Below, in pieces: positions 1 to 6,717 of a DNA stretch of 7,979 nucleotides; position 1 is the stretch's first letter; the number at the start of each line of letters is the position of its first letter. The notes under the pieces are model-generated. The model had not been told where the DNA came from. It saw only the letters and a list, made by a program, of their open reading frames with translations, and did not search any database. The translations under genes were made by a program, and so were the position numbers. The DNA comes from an uncultured Moraxella sp. (GTDB lineage Bacteria > Pseudomonadota > Gammaproteobacteria > Pseudomonadales > Moraxellaceae), in the NCBI GenBank assembly GCA_937889485.1, contig CALAPG010000207.1, positions 1 to 7,979 of the forward strand, written 5' to 3'.

Positions 1-27
1 GAGTTCAGACGTGTGCTCTTCCGATCT
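1..27. other. Illumina TruSeq adapter remnant (artefact)
   Basis: These 27 bases match, without mismatch, the reverse complement of the start of the common Illumina TruSeq read-2 adapter (the piece ending in GCTCTTCCGATCT). They sit at the very end of the contig and abut the hisS coding sequence without a biological junction. Read in the hisS frame on the minus strand, they add the residues RSEEHTSEL, a known adapter-derived peptide artefact. This stretch should be trimmed. The adapter identity is from knowledge of the oligonucleotide; the match is visible in the sequence. Confidence 0.97.
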
Positions 28-432
28 TACCCCCAATTGGTGAAACTGGCGATAACGCCCTTTTTGCGGCTGCTCATAACGAAACATGGGTCCGATGTAC
101 CAAAGTTTTGGGTTATCACCGCGAAGTAGGTTGTGTTCTACCACGGCACGAACGGCGCCTGCGGTTCCCTCTGGGCGCAAGGTGAGCGCAGTGGGTGGGT
201 TTGATTTATCGTAAAAACTGTACATTTCTTTTTCAACAATGTCGGTAGCATCGCCAATGGCTCTGGCAAACAATTGCGTTTCTTCGACAATGGGTAAACG
301 AATTTGTTCAAAACCAAACTGGTCTAGCACCGCGGTCAATGATTGCTCAAGTTGTCGCCATTCACTAGAAGGTCGGGTTTTGTCGGTTTCAATTTGCAAA
401 ATGTCATTAAAACCTTTGATGGATTTTAGCAT
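28..432 (-). CDS. hisS: Histidyl-tRNA synthetase, N-terminal third (truncated by adapter)
   Basis: Class II aminoacyl-tRNA synthetase that charges tRNA-His with histidine in the cytoplasm. The start ATG is at 430-432, preceded by a GGGGA ribosome site about 7 bases upstream. 135 codons are visible before the adapter, against about 420 in the family. The N-terminus [12 protein letters not shown] is typical. A motif 1 region lies around residues 39-73. The ATP/histidine-binding segment [12 protein letters not shown] is at residues 85-96, and motif 2, [20 protein letters not shown], is at 116-135. After Val135 the family normally continues with a Glu-rich GVE segment, but here the frame enters adapter sequence. 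It lies 58 bases downstream of ispG in the same orientation, as in Pseudomonas, and is probably cotranscribed with it. I see no strong promoter in that gap. Confidence 0.97.
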
Positions 433-490
433 GGTGTATTCCCCAAAATAAAAAGTAATTCATATGATACGGTAATTAACGGGTCGTGAG

Positions 491-1606
491 TTATTTGACC
501 CTTAAAATTTCATTGGCGCGTAGTTTTTCACGCGCTAGCACTTTTGCCCTTACCATGGCTTCTATTTCATCTGCCAATTTTGTGGTGTCAATTAGGTGGC
601 TTTTTTCGCCATTTTGGTACACCAAACTGTTGGGGCTTGCACCTACTACGCCAATGTCTGACTCTTTTGCCTCGCCTGGGCCGTTGACTTTGCAGCCAAT
701 CACAGACACATCCATGGGTTCTCGAATATCTTCAAGGCGTTTTTCTAAATCCATCATGACTCGAATCACATCAAATTCTTGGCGAGAACAGCTGGGGCAG
801 GCAATAAAATTAACGCCATTGCTGCGAATGCCTAACGATTTTAGGATGTCAAAACCAATTTTGATTTCTTCTTCGGGCTCGGCAGCTAGCGAGATACGCA
901 TGGTGTCACCAATGCCTTCTAGTAACAGCCCCCCAAGCGCAATGGCAGATTTGACCGTGCCTGTGCGATAAACACCTGCTTCAGTCACCCCTAAATGCAG
1001 GGGATTGTCCACTTGGGCGGAAATAAGACGGTAGGCATCCATGGTCAAAAAAACGTTGCTTGCTTTGACAGAAATTTTAAATTGGTCAAAGTTATTACGA
1101 TCTAAAATATCAATATGGCGCATCGCAGATTCAAGCATGGCTTGTCCTGTCGGCTCGCCATATTTTTTTTGAATATCTTTTTCTAAGGATCCTGCATTAA
1201 CGCCAATGCGCATACTGATACCATGGTGTTTGGCAGCGGCAATAACCTCGCGTACTTTTTGCTCATTGCCAATATTGCCAGGGTTAATTCTTAAACAATC
1301 GGCGCCTGCCTCTGCCACTGCCAGTGCAATTTTGTAGTCAAAATGAATATCAGCGACGAGGGGCACACTCACTTGTTGTTTGATCTTTGCAAACGCTGCC
1401 ACAGAATCCATAGTAGGGGTAGATACGCGCATAAAGTCGGCACCTGCCTCTACGCAGCGATTGATTTGGGCAACCGTGGCTGCCACGTCACACGTATCGG
1501 TATTTGTCATACTCTGCACACTAATCGGCGCATCTCCACCAATTGCAACGTTGCCCACATGGATTTGTTTGGTAGGTTTGCGCTGGATGGGATTGTGAGT
1601 CGACAT
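491..1606 (-). CDS. ispG: 4-hydroxy-3-methylbut-2-en-1-yl diphosphate synthase (IspG/GcpE)
   Basis: Fe-S enzyme of the MEP (non-mevalonate) isoprenoid pathway. It reductively converts methylerythritol cyclodiphosphate to HMBPP, usually with flavodoxin as electron donor. At 371 residues it is full length. An N-terminal TIM-barrel covers roughly residues 15-260 ([36 protein letters not shown] and GVTEAG blocks). The C-terminal Fe-S domain carries the expected [4Fe-4S] ligands Cys270, Cys273 (ACPSC) and Cys305 ([11 protein letters not shown]), with Glu312 as the fourth position, the same numbering as in E. coli. The start ATG (1604-1606) has an AGGAA ribosome site at 1613-1617. It follows rodZ by 42 bases and precedes hisS, the conserved Pseudomonadales order, so an operon is likely. 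Nothing is missing or broken. Confidence 0.99.
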   Translation of the reverse strand: MSTHNPIQRKPTKQIHVGNVAIGGDAPISVQSMTNTDTCDVAATVAQINRCVEAGADFMRVSTPTMDSVAAFAKIKQQVSVPLVADIHFDYKIALAVAEAGADCLRINPGNIGNEQKVREVIAAAKHHGISMRIGVNAGSLEKDIQKKYGEPTGQAMLESAMRHIDILDRNNFDQFKISVKASNVFLTMDAYRLISAQVDNPLHLGVTEAGVYRTGTVKSAIALGGLLLEGIGDTMRISLAAEPEEEIKIGFDILKSLGIRSNGVNFIACPSCSRQEFDVIRVMMDLEKRLEDIREPMDVSVIGCKVNGPGEAKESDIGVVGASPNSLVYQNGEKSHLIDTTKLADEIEAMVRAKVLAREKLRANEILRVK

Positions 1607-1648
1607 ATTTATTTCCTAAAGTTGAGCCAAACGGTGCATCAATACAAA

Positions 1649-2560
1649 TTACGGTTTAAGGGTAAAATTGGCTTGATCGTTTTGGGCATAGGTACTAAGT
1701 TTGATAGGTTGTTGGTTAAGGTCTAGGCTAACATTGCTGACTTTGTCAATGTTGATATTAAATGGCGCTTGCCCTGTGAGCTTATAGCTGCCTCTGGCTT
1801 GCTCGCCTTGCAAAATGGTGTTGCCCGTGGCATCTGTAATGACAATATTGGTTTTATCTTTTACAAATAACTCTAATGCTGCAGGTATGCCTACTTGCGT
1901 GGGCGCTGAGGCAGTGCTACTAGCGGCATCGGTGCTAACTGCCACACCTGTGATGGCGGATCCTGTGGCAGGTAAGCCGCTGGCAGTCACGGTATTGGTG
2001 GCAATAGCAGAGCCTGCATTGGTCAATGAAGCACCATTGGCTTGGTCTTGGGGGGTAATAGCAGCAACACTACTAGCGCTTTCGGTGGTGGCTGTATCGT
2101 TATGGGCTTTTTTAACGGTATTTAAGATAAAAATTGCCAGCGCCAACGTTAATAACACACCGCCAATTATAAATGGATTAATGCGAATATTGGTGCGATT
2201 TTCACGGTTAAGCGTGCCCATGGGTTGTAGGGGGGCATTAATCACATTAGCGTATTGTTGTTTTAAGGTGTTTGGGTATTGCGCCTCAAAGCTTTGGATC
2301 ACCAATTGTGGATCTAGCCCCAAAAAACGCCCGTAGGTAGTCGCAAATCCACGTGCAAACGTTGGCTGGGGTAGTGCCTCAAAATCATTGGATTCTAGCG
2401 CCTTGATATAACTTTTTAGAATAAATGTTTTGGCAGTAACGTCATCAATTGACAAGCCTTGTTTTTCGCGCGCCTGTTTAAAACGCTGTCCCAAAAGTTG
2501 GGTGGTGTCATGCACAGGCACTGATGGGGATTGATTGTCAGTAGTGTTGCTAGTTTCCAT
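1649..2560 (-). CDS. rodZ: RodZ-like cytoskeletal membrane protein (HTH, TM, DUF4115)
   Basis: Bitopic inner-membrane protein that in E. coli links MreB filaments to the elongation machinery and maintains rod shape. The 303 residues show, in order: a cytoplasmic Xre-type helix-turn-helix domain at about 20-90 (LLGQRFKQAREKQGLSIDDV, then the YIKALE and FARGFATTYGRFLGLD segments); a basic juxtamembrane stretch near 119-127; one transmembrane helix at about 128-149; a low-complexity Ala/Ser/Thr-rich periplasmic linker at about 151-225; and a C-terminal beta domain (DUF4115) at about 228-303. The domain assignment is by family pattern. The start is set at ATG 2558-2560: it is one base after the pilF stop (TAAGATG) and has GGAA 5 bases upstream. 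An in-frame GTG at 2618-2620 would overlap pilF by about 60 bases and is less likely. Relative to many homologues, the usual Trp in the first strand of the C-terminal domain is not seen (TNIVITDA). Confidence 0.92.
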   Translation of the reverse strand: METSNTTDNQSPSVPVHDTTQLLGQRFKQAREKQGLSIDDVTAKTFILKSYIKALESNDFEALPQPTFARGFATTYGRFLGLDPQLVIQSFEAQYPNTLKQQYANVINAPLQPMGTLNRENRTNIRINPFIIGGVLLTLALAIFILNTVKKAHNDTATTESASSVAAITPQDQANGASLTNAGSAIATNTVTASGLPATGSAITGVAVSTDAASSTASAPTQVGIPAALELFVKDKTNIVITDATGNTILQGEQARGSYKLTGQAPFNINIDKVSNVSLDLNQQPIKLSTYAQNDQANFTLKP

Positions 2561-2570
2561 CTTATTTCCA
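2561..2570 (-). promoter_or_regulatory. rodZ ribosome site inside pilF 3' end (coupled start)
   Basis: On the minus strand the last pilF codons (Trp-Lys, TGG AAA) supply a GGAA Shine-Dalgarno core at 2566-2569. The pilF stop TAA follows at 2562-2564, then one base, then the rodZ ATG. A ribosome terminating on pilF would be positioned on the rodZ start, so translational coupling is likely. This arrangement decides the rodZ start codon. The coupling itself is inference from spacing. Confidence 0.7.
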
Positions 2571-3482
2571 AGTTGAGGTAGGTGTTGAAAGCCCAGAGCG
2601 CAGTTGTTTTGCCTCGTCACTTAAGGGAAAACGGTCAAAAAGTTGTTGAGACAGCCGTTGTAGTTCGGCAGAATTGTGGGTAAGTTTTGCCAACCGAATA
2701 CCCTGTGACAGGGTGCGTGGATCCAAATTATTTTGCCCAATAATTTTGACCAAATCATTATAAAGTTGCTGAGCATCCAACGTCTGTTTGTCTGCCAACA
2801 AGATATCGATCAGCTCAGTGCGCGCAATAATGCTTTGGCGATTGGTATCTAGGGCTTTAATAAACGATTGAATGGCGAGCGGTTTATCTTGAATCTTTAA
2901 TGCGGTACGACCCAAATTTTCAAGGGCACTAGCGCGCCCCTCATAGCCGAGGGCTGCCCCAGCAATCTGAAATTGTCCAATTGCTTCTTGGTTGCGGTTC
3001 ATTTGTGCCAAATATACGCCATAGTTATTGTGGGCTTGGCTAAATGTTGGGTCTAAGCTAATGGCTTTTTGAAAATGGCTTTCTGCTTTTTGTAGATTGA
3101 TAGGACTGCCTTCTTGTTGCAATAATACGCCCATCATATCATACGCAGCGGCAGATCTCGGATCCGACTGTAGCGCGCTTTCAAGTTGGCGTTTGGCATC
3201 ATCTAAGTTATTTTTACGGATATATTCAGCGGCAATGGCGGTACGAATTTTTGCAATTTCTTTGGGATCTTGCTTCCAACGTGAGGGGTCACTAGCCGTC
3301 ACCGTTTGAGAGGTCACTTGCTGTGTGGTGGTGCAACCACTTATTAGGCTACTGCTTAAAGATAGCGCTACCAGTGCACCAGTTAGCAACCGATTACTAG
3401 CGATAGCGATAGATTGATAGCTTGCTAGGTGACCAAGACGAGGATTGCGCGCGGGCGCTTGGTGGGGGGTCAACGGTAACAT
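2562..3482 (-). CDS. pilF: Type IV pilus pilotin lipoprotein PilF/PilW, TPR protein
   Basis: Outer-membrane lipoprotein needed for assembly of the PilQ secretin of type IV pili; in Pseudomonas it is PilF and in Neisseria PilW. The 306-residue product has a lipoprotein signal: a hydrophobic run LLTGALVALSLSSSLIS at about 32-48 and a lipobox ISGC with lipid-modified Cys50. Thr at mature position +2 fits outer-membrane sorting. TPR-like helices follow at about 76-108, 110-145, 147-180 and 184-213, with weaker repeats to about 290. The identification rests on the lipobox plus TPR architecture and on the conserved slot between rlmN and rodZ. The start ATG at 3480-3482 has no strong ribosome site and leaves an unusually long, Arg/His-containing n-region of about 30 residues. 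An upstream in-frame GTG (3534-3536) would lengthen this further. A short GATAG-rich microrepeat lies within the signal region (3401-3420). Confidence 0.86.
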   Translation of the reverse strand: MLPLTPHQAPARNPRLGHLASYQSIAIASNRLLTGALVALSLSSSLISGCTTTQQVTSQTVTASDPSRWKQDPKEIAKIRTAIAAEYIRKNNLDDAKRQLESALQSDPRSAAAYDMMGVLLQQEGSPINLQKAESHFQKAISLDPTFSQAHNNYGVYLAQMNRNQEAIGQFQIAGAALGYEGRASALENLGRTALKIQDKPLAIQSFIKALDTNRQSIIARTELIDILLADKQTLDAQQLYNDLVKIIGQNNLDPRTLSQGIRLAKLTHNSAELQRLSQQLFDRFPLSDEAKQLRSGLSTPTSTWK

Positions 3483-3497
3483 ATCAAACTTACTCTT

Positions 3498-3524
3498 AAT
3501 CAAATAATAATCAAATAAATCAAA
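3498..3524. repeat. Three AATCAAA direct repeats in the pilF leader
   Basis: AATCAAA occurs at 3498-3504, 3509-3515 and 3518-3524 (TTTGATT on the pilF coding strand), with start-to-start spacings of 11 and 9 bases, roughly one helical turn each. A variant, TATCAAA, abuts the pilF start codon. The repeats are seen directly. They could be a protein-binding array or simply AT-rich leader composition, and no function can be assigned. Confidence 0.5.
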
Positions 3525-3623
3525 CCAAAAAATCACCTAAACGCTCTGTCAATTACCCTAATTCTTGGGGTGAGGCAAACCAACTTTTGTGACTTAATCC
3601 AGCGCTTGGTTCGTTCTTGCGAT

Positions 3624-3652
3624 ACTATAACAAAAAAATCAACCGCTGCCTA
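3624..3652 (-). promoter_or_regulatory. Putative sigma70 promoter for pilF-rodZ-ispG-hisS
   Basis: On the minus strand a -35 box TAGGCA (3647-3652, 4 of 6 to consensus) is followed after 17 bases by a -10 box TATAGT (3624-3629, 5 of 6). Transcription would begin near 3617 and give a leader of about 135 bases before the pilF ATG. The gap between rlmN and pilF (3483-3718, 236 bases) has no obvious terminator for rlmN, so read-through from rlmN is also possible. A perfect TATAAT at 3677-3682 with a poor -35 is a weaker alternative. Confidence 0.5.
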
Positions 3653-3718
3653 ACTTTGCCATAAATGTTCGCTCTTATTATAGGGCTTAAAATGCCAATA
3701 AAACATGGGTATGCCTAT

Positions 3719-4906
3719 TTAGGATTGTAAATTTTTGGCAACTTTTTCTTGCCATTGTTTTGCTCGTCTAGTTTTGTCACTCACTTGTCCCACCAATTGA
3801 CCACATGCCGCATCGATATCATCGCCTCGTGTCTGACGGATGGTACAGACAAAACCTGCATTATTTAAGATATTGCTAAAAGCGTGGATGCGGTTGTTGC
3901 TTGAACGCTGATAGGGCGCATGGGGAAACGGGTTAAATGGGATCAAATTAATTTTGCAAGGTAAATCCTTGAGCAAAGCAACTAATTGCCGCGCGTGTTC
4001 GTCCTGATCATTCACCCCACCTAGCATAACATACTCGATGGTTACGTGTTTTTTGTGGCGTGGGTTTTCATCGTAGACATAAGATTTAGCCGCCTTTATC
4101 AGCGCGTCAAGGGGGTATTTTTTATTGATCGGTACCAATTCATCGCGCAGAGTGTCGTTGGGGGCATGAAGCGATATCGCCAATGCTACATCAATATCCT
4201 TAGCCAAATCATACATCTTTGGCACAATGCCTGAGGTAGACAAGGTTACCCGCCGCTTAGATAGCCCAAATCCAAAGTCATCGAGCATCAATGCCATGCT
4301 AGTCACCACGGGGTCATAATTGAGGAGGGGTTCACCCATGCCCATCATGACCACATTGGTTACGCGATTTTCGCGCTCACTAACGGGCACATTTTCCATA
4401 TAAGACTGGTTGGCCACCCAAAGTTGACCAATGATTTCGCTTGCCGATAGGTCACGCTCAAAACCTTGTTTACCTGTGCTACAAAATGAGCAGTCAAGAG
4501 CGCAGCCCACCTGCGATGAAATACACAAGGTTTTGCGTCCAAACTGTTTGTTGTCATCGGCGGGGATAAGCACAGTTTCAACCAATGAGCCACCTGCCAC
4601 CTCAAATACCCATTTGCGGGTGCCATCGTCGCTAAATTGTTTAAATTTGACCGCAGGAGGCGTGATGGTGGCAGTAAGGGAAAGTTTTTCTTGCAGTTTT
4701 TTTGATAAGTTGGTCATCTGATAAAAATCAGTCACCCCAAATTGGTAAATCCATTTCATGACTTGGGTTGCCCGAAATGGTTTTTCACCCAAATCGGCAA
4801 AAAATTGCGTGAGTGCAAGCTTGCTCATGCCCAGCAGATTGGTTTTGGTGGTAAGTTCAAGGTCATTAGCAAGGTGGTAAGATTGTACAACAGGTATTTT
4901 GGTCAT
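3719..4906 (-). CDS. rlmN: Dual-specificity 23S rRNA/tRNA adenosine C2-methyltransferase RlmN
   Basis: Radical-SAM enzyme that adds the C2 methyl group to A2503 of 23S rRNA and A37 of some tRNAs. The 395 residues are full length for the family. An N-terminal accessory domain covers about 25-100 ([20 protein letters not shown]). The radical-SAM motif CxxxCxxC is at Cys135, Cys139 and Cys142 (GCALDCSFC). The Cys128 upstream (TLCISSQVG) corresponds to the upstream conserved Cys of E. coli RlmN, and Cys368 (IDAACGQL) is the methyl-carrying Cys. The SAM-binding [10 protein letters not shown] block is at 189-198. All expected functional residues are present. The ATG at 4904-4906 lacks a strong Shine-Dalgarno, but the alternative Met27 has none either and would cut the conserved N-terminus short. 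The gene is divergent from dusB and upstream of pilF, as in Pseudomonas. Confidence 0.98.
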   Translation of the reverse strand: MTKIPVVQSYHLANDLELTTKTNLLGMSKLALTQFFADLGEKPFRATQVMKWIYQFGVTDFYQMTNLSKKLQEKLSLTATITPPAVKFKQFSDDGTRKWVFEVAGGSLVETVLIPADDNKQFGRKTLCISSQVGCALDCSFCSTGKQGFERDLSASEIIGQLWVANQSYMENVPVSERENRVTNVVMMGMGEPLLNYDPVVTSMALMLDDFGFGLSKRRVTLSTSGIVPKMYDLAKDIDVALAISLHAPNDTLRDELVPINKKYPLDALIKAAKSYVYDENPRHKKHVTIEYVMLGGVNDQDEHARQLVALLKDLPCKINLIPFNPFPHAPYQRSSNNRIHAFSNILNNAGFVCTIRQTRGDDIDAACGQLVGQVSDKTRRAKQWQEKVAKNLQS

Positions 4907-4940
4907 GATAGATCAAGGGAGATGACAAATGAAACCCACC

Positions 4941-4969
4941 ATTATACCCAAAACATGACCAAAAGTCAT
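4941..4969 (-). promoter_or_regulatory. Putative sigma70 promoter of rlmN
   Basis: On the minus strand a -35 box ATGACT (4964-4969, 4 of 6) and a perfect -10 TATAAT (4941-4946) are separated by 17 bases. Transcription would start near 4934, giving a leader of about 28 bases to the rlmN ATG. This is the best-formed promoter in the window. An inverted repeat (4954-4970) covers its -35 and spacer. Confidence 0.65.
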
Positions 4970-4970
4970 G
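4954..4970. repeat. Inverted repeat CATGAC-N5-GTCATG over the rlmN -35 region
   Basis: Perfect 6-bp arms at 4954-4959 and 4965-4970 flank the 5-base centre CAAAA. The dyad overlaps the -35 box and half of the spacer of the rlmN promoter candidate, a place where a repressor dimer could bind. The arms are short enough for chance occurrence, and no known regulator is recognised. Confidence 0.5.
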
Positions 4971-5051
4971 AGGTAACACAGTGCCAACCGTCAAATAAGC
5001 CACCCAGTGTGCCGCTTGTGCCAACAAACCGTGATAAGAGGAAGCAGCCAA

Positions 5052-5082
5052 TTGACCAATCTGCTAAAATAGCGGTTTTAAT
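5052..5082 (+). promoter_or_regulatory. Weak promoter candidate for dusB
   Basis: TTGACC at 5052-5057 (5 of 6 to the -35 consensus) is followed after 19 bases by TTTAAT at 5077-5082 (5 of 6 to the -10). The spacing is longer than the optimum of 17, so the call is weak. The -10 would fall inside the tandem repeat at 5075-5095, and the leader before the dusB ATG would be under 20 bases. No better plus-strand promoter was seen in the 201-base divergent gap 4907-5107. Confidence 0.3.
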
Positions 5083-5095
5083 CACGTTTTAATCA
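5075..5095. repeat. Perfect 10-bp tandem repeat GTTTTAATCA upstream of dusB
   Basis: GTTTTAATCA occurs at 5075-5084 and again at 5086-5095, separated by one C, giving an 11-base period. It ends 12 bases before the dusB start codon and occupies the place where a ribosome site or promoter -10 would be expected. No Shine-Dalgarno core is visible between it and the ATG. The repeat is a direct observation; its function is unknown. Confidence 0.75.
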
Positions 5096-5107
5096 AAATA
5101 GTATCCA

Positions 5108-6124
5108 ATGCCAAACACACATTTTTTACTTTCTCCCTTACAAATTGGCAATCAAACCATTGCCAACCGCTTGATTGTTGCGCCGATGGCAGGGGTCACT
5201 GATAACCCGTTTCGCCGACTTTGTAAGTCATTTGGCGCAGGGCATGCAGTGAGTGAAATGATGACCTCTGACGCCACGTTATTTGCCCACCATAAAACTT
5301 TGTATCGTGCCAATTTTACAGGCGAAATCGCCCCTATTTCGGCACAAATTGCTGGTTCTGATCCCCAAAAGTTGGCTGAAGCTGCCCGTTATCAAGTAGA
5401 AAATGGCGCCCAAATTGTGGACATTAATATGGGTTGTCCTGCCAAAAAAGTATGCAAAAAATTGGCAGGTTCGGCGCTATTACAAGATGAAGACTTGGTC
5501 AAACGGCTATTAGATGCTACGGTAAACGCAGTTGACGTCCCTGTTACCCTTAAAACACGGTTAGGCTATGCCAATGGTGAAGAAAATATTTTACGCGTGG
5601 CAAAAATGGCACAGGATGCAGGTATTGCTGCCATCGCGATCCATGGACGTACCCGTGAAGACAAGTATTTGGGCACCGCGCGTTATGAGCTAATTAAAGC
5701 GGTTAAAGATAGCCTTCATATCCCTGTGATTGTGAATGGTGATATCGATAGCGCTCAAAAAGCCAAGGCAGTGTTGGCGCAAACGGGGGCAGATGCCATT
5801 ATGATAGGACGCGCGGCGCAGGGGCAGCCATGGATTTTTCGGGACATTGCCCACTATTTGACCACAGGCGAAATTTTGCCGCCGCCTTCCATCCAGCAGT
5901 TACGTGACATTGTACTTAGCCACCTACAAGAGCTTTATGCATTTTATGGGGAATATTCAGGCTGCCGTATCGCTCGTAAGCACATCGCTTGGTATACCAC
6001 AGGCATTGCCAATGCCAACGCATTTCGCCAAGCGATGTATGAGCAAGATACCACCGCGGGGCAGTTTAAAGCGGTCTCACATTTTTTGAACCATGCCCAT
6101 TTTGACCACGGTAACCAGAGGTAA
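5108..6124 (+). CDS. dusB: tRNA-dihydrouridine synthase B
   Basis: FMN-dependent enzyme that reduces uridine to dihydrouridine in the tRNA D-loop with NADPH. The 338 residues form an N-terminal TIM barrel (about 10-250) and a C-terminal helical RNA-binding domain (about 260-330). Diagnostic blocks are APMAGVTDNPFRRLC (25-39), VSEMM (48-52), INMGCPAKKV (106-115) with catalytic Cys110, LAGSALL (119-125), AIHGRTR (177-183), VNGDI (209-213) and MIGRAAQGQPWIFR (232-245) for flavin phosphate. The INMGCPAKKV plus KLAGSALL signature favours DusB over DusA or DusC. The ATG start lacks a clear Shine-Dalgarno, but the N-terminal alignment to the family is good. In E. coli and Pseudomonas, fis follows dusB; here there is a terminator and a convergent gene instead. 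Confidence 0.96.
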   Translation: MPNTHFLLSPLQIGNQTIANRLIVAPMAGVTDNPFRRLCKSFGAGHAVSEMMTSDATLFAHHKTLYRANFTGEIAPISAQIAGSDPQKLAEAARYQVENGAQIVDINMGCPAKKVCKKLAGSALLQDEDLVKRLLDATVNAVDVPVTLKTRLGYANGEENILRVAKMAQDAGIAAIAIHGRTREDKYLGTARYELIKAVKDSLHIPVIVNGDIDSAQKAKAVLAQTGADAIMIGRAAQGQPWIFRDIAHYLTTGEILPPPSIQQLRDIVLSHLQELYAFYGEYSGCRIARKHIAWYTTGIANANAFRQAMYEQDTTAGQFKAVSHFLNHAHFDHGNQR

Positions 6125-6176
6125 TCAAAGGTAGTCATGGTTGTTGATGCGCGTTAAACAAGGTTTTTGGCAGGTT

Positions 6177-6203
6177 CCAGTTTGTCAAAAAACTGGATTT
6201 TTT
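6177..6203 (+). terminator. Rho-independent terminator of dusB
   Basis: A perfect 7-bp stem, CCAGTTT (6177-6183) with AAACTGG (6190-6196), encloses a 6-base loop. After one A it is followed by a run of six T (6198-6203). It begins 52 bases after the dusB stop and fits a plus-strand intrinsic terminator. On the minus strand the stem is not followed by a T run, so it is not an obvious terminator for the convergent gene, whose stop codon is at 6205-6207. Confidence 0.78.
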
Positions 6204-6204
6204 G

Positions 6205-6684
6205 CTAAATAACTCGCTTGGTTTGTGTCTTATTGAGCTCACGGCATTTGTCGATATAAGCGCTGGCAAGCTGCTCGTGCTGCTCGTTTGTTAGTTGCGC
6301 CATCAATTGGGGAAAAATGTGCGTTTCTTCATGCTCCATGTGGCGAGTGATTTTCTCGCATAGCGCTTTAAATAGCTGTTGGTGCTGATTAATGAGTGTC
6401 TCATCTTCAGGTAATAAGGCAATATCTTCAATAAAGCTTTCAAAATCATGGTGTTCATGCACGGCAAATTCTAGGGCACGCTCGGTATCGCGGTGAGCCG
6501 TTTTGCCCGAGTTTTGCATCACTTGAAATGCCACGTACTCTTCGGCTTGCTCATGGATCAAAAAATGCTGCCATAGTTGTTCAAAATACACCACTTGTTG
6601 TGGGTAATCTTGGGCAGATAATAGCTGTTCGCCAATTTGGGCAATCTGGCGGTGGCTATGTAGCAATACGTCATTTAGCGTCAT
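6205..6684 (-). CDS. Hemerythrin HHE cation-binding domain protein
   Basis: Small cytoplasmic four-helix-bundle protein of the hemerythrin-like HHE family. Members bind a di-iron (sometimes other metal) centre and act in oxygen, NO or iron handling; the exact role here cannot be told. The 159 residues contain candidate ligands in the usual order: His9/His11 in helix 1; His40, His44 and Glu48 (HEQAEEY) in helix 2; His76 and His78/His79 (HEHHDF) in helix 3; and His115 with Glu119 (HMEHEETHIFP) in helix 4. There is no signal peptide or membrane segment, and no C-terminal RIC/YtfE-type extension is recognised. The ATG at 6682-6684 has a good AAAGGA ribosome site at 6693-6698. The gene is convergent with dusB and 131 bases downstream of rlmKL, with a structured leader between. 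Confidence 0.9.
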   Translation of the reverse strand: MTLNDVLLHSHRQIAQIGEQLLSAQDYPQQVVYFEQLWQHFLIHEQAEEYVAFQVMQNSGKTAHRDTERALEFAVHEHHDFESFIEDIALLPEDETLINQHQQLFKALCEKITRHMEHEETHIFPQLMAQLTNEQHEQLASAYIDKCRELNKTQTKRVI

Positions 6685-6717
6685 ATATATAATCCTTTAA
6701 ACCGACTTTTTTCAAAC

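Noticed and set aside
486..971. Open plus-strand frame of 161 codons
   Set aside because: It lies wholly antisense to ispG, which is unmistakable, and its translation has no recognisable domain.
1815..2336. Open plus-strand frame of 173 codons with a hydrophobic look
   Set aside because: It is antisense to the rodZ linker and transmembrane region; the Ala/Ser-rich linker codons naturally leave the opposite strand open and hydrophobic.
2561..2620. Upstream GTG start for rodZ
   Set aside because: It would overlap pilF by about 60 bases and adds residues unlike RodZ; the ATG at 2558-2560 has a well-spaced GGAA and a coupled position.
3483..3536. Upstream GTG start for pilF
   Set aside because: It would add 18 aromatic and hydrophobic residues before an already overlong signal n-region, and the sequence is AT-rich leader containing the repeats.
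3677..3682. Perfect TATAAT on the minus strand between rlmN and pilF
   Set aside because: The -35 position at 17 bases is poor (TGTTTT); the pair at 3624-3652 fits better, so this is kept only as an alternative.
4866..5051. Small minus-strand peptide gene in the rlmN-dusB gap
   Set aside because: The frame overlaps the rlmN start and its promoter, has no ribosome site that I can see, and resembles no known family.
6685..6715. TTGAAA followed by TATATA just before the hemerythrin start
   Set aside because: The -10 would abut the ATG and place transcription start inside the gene; the TATATA is the spacer between the ribosome site and the ATG.
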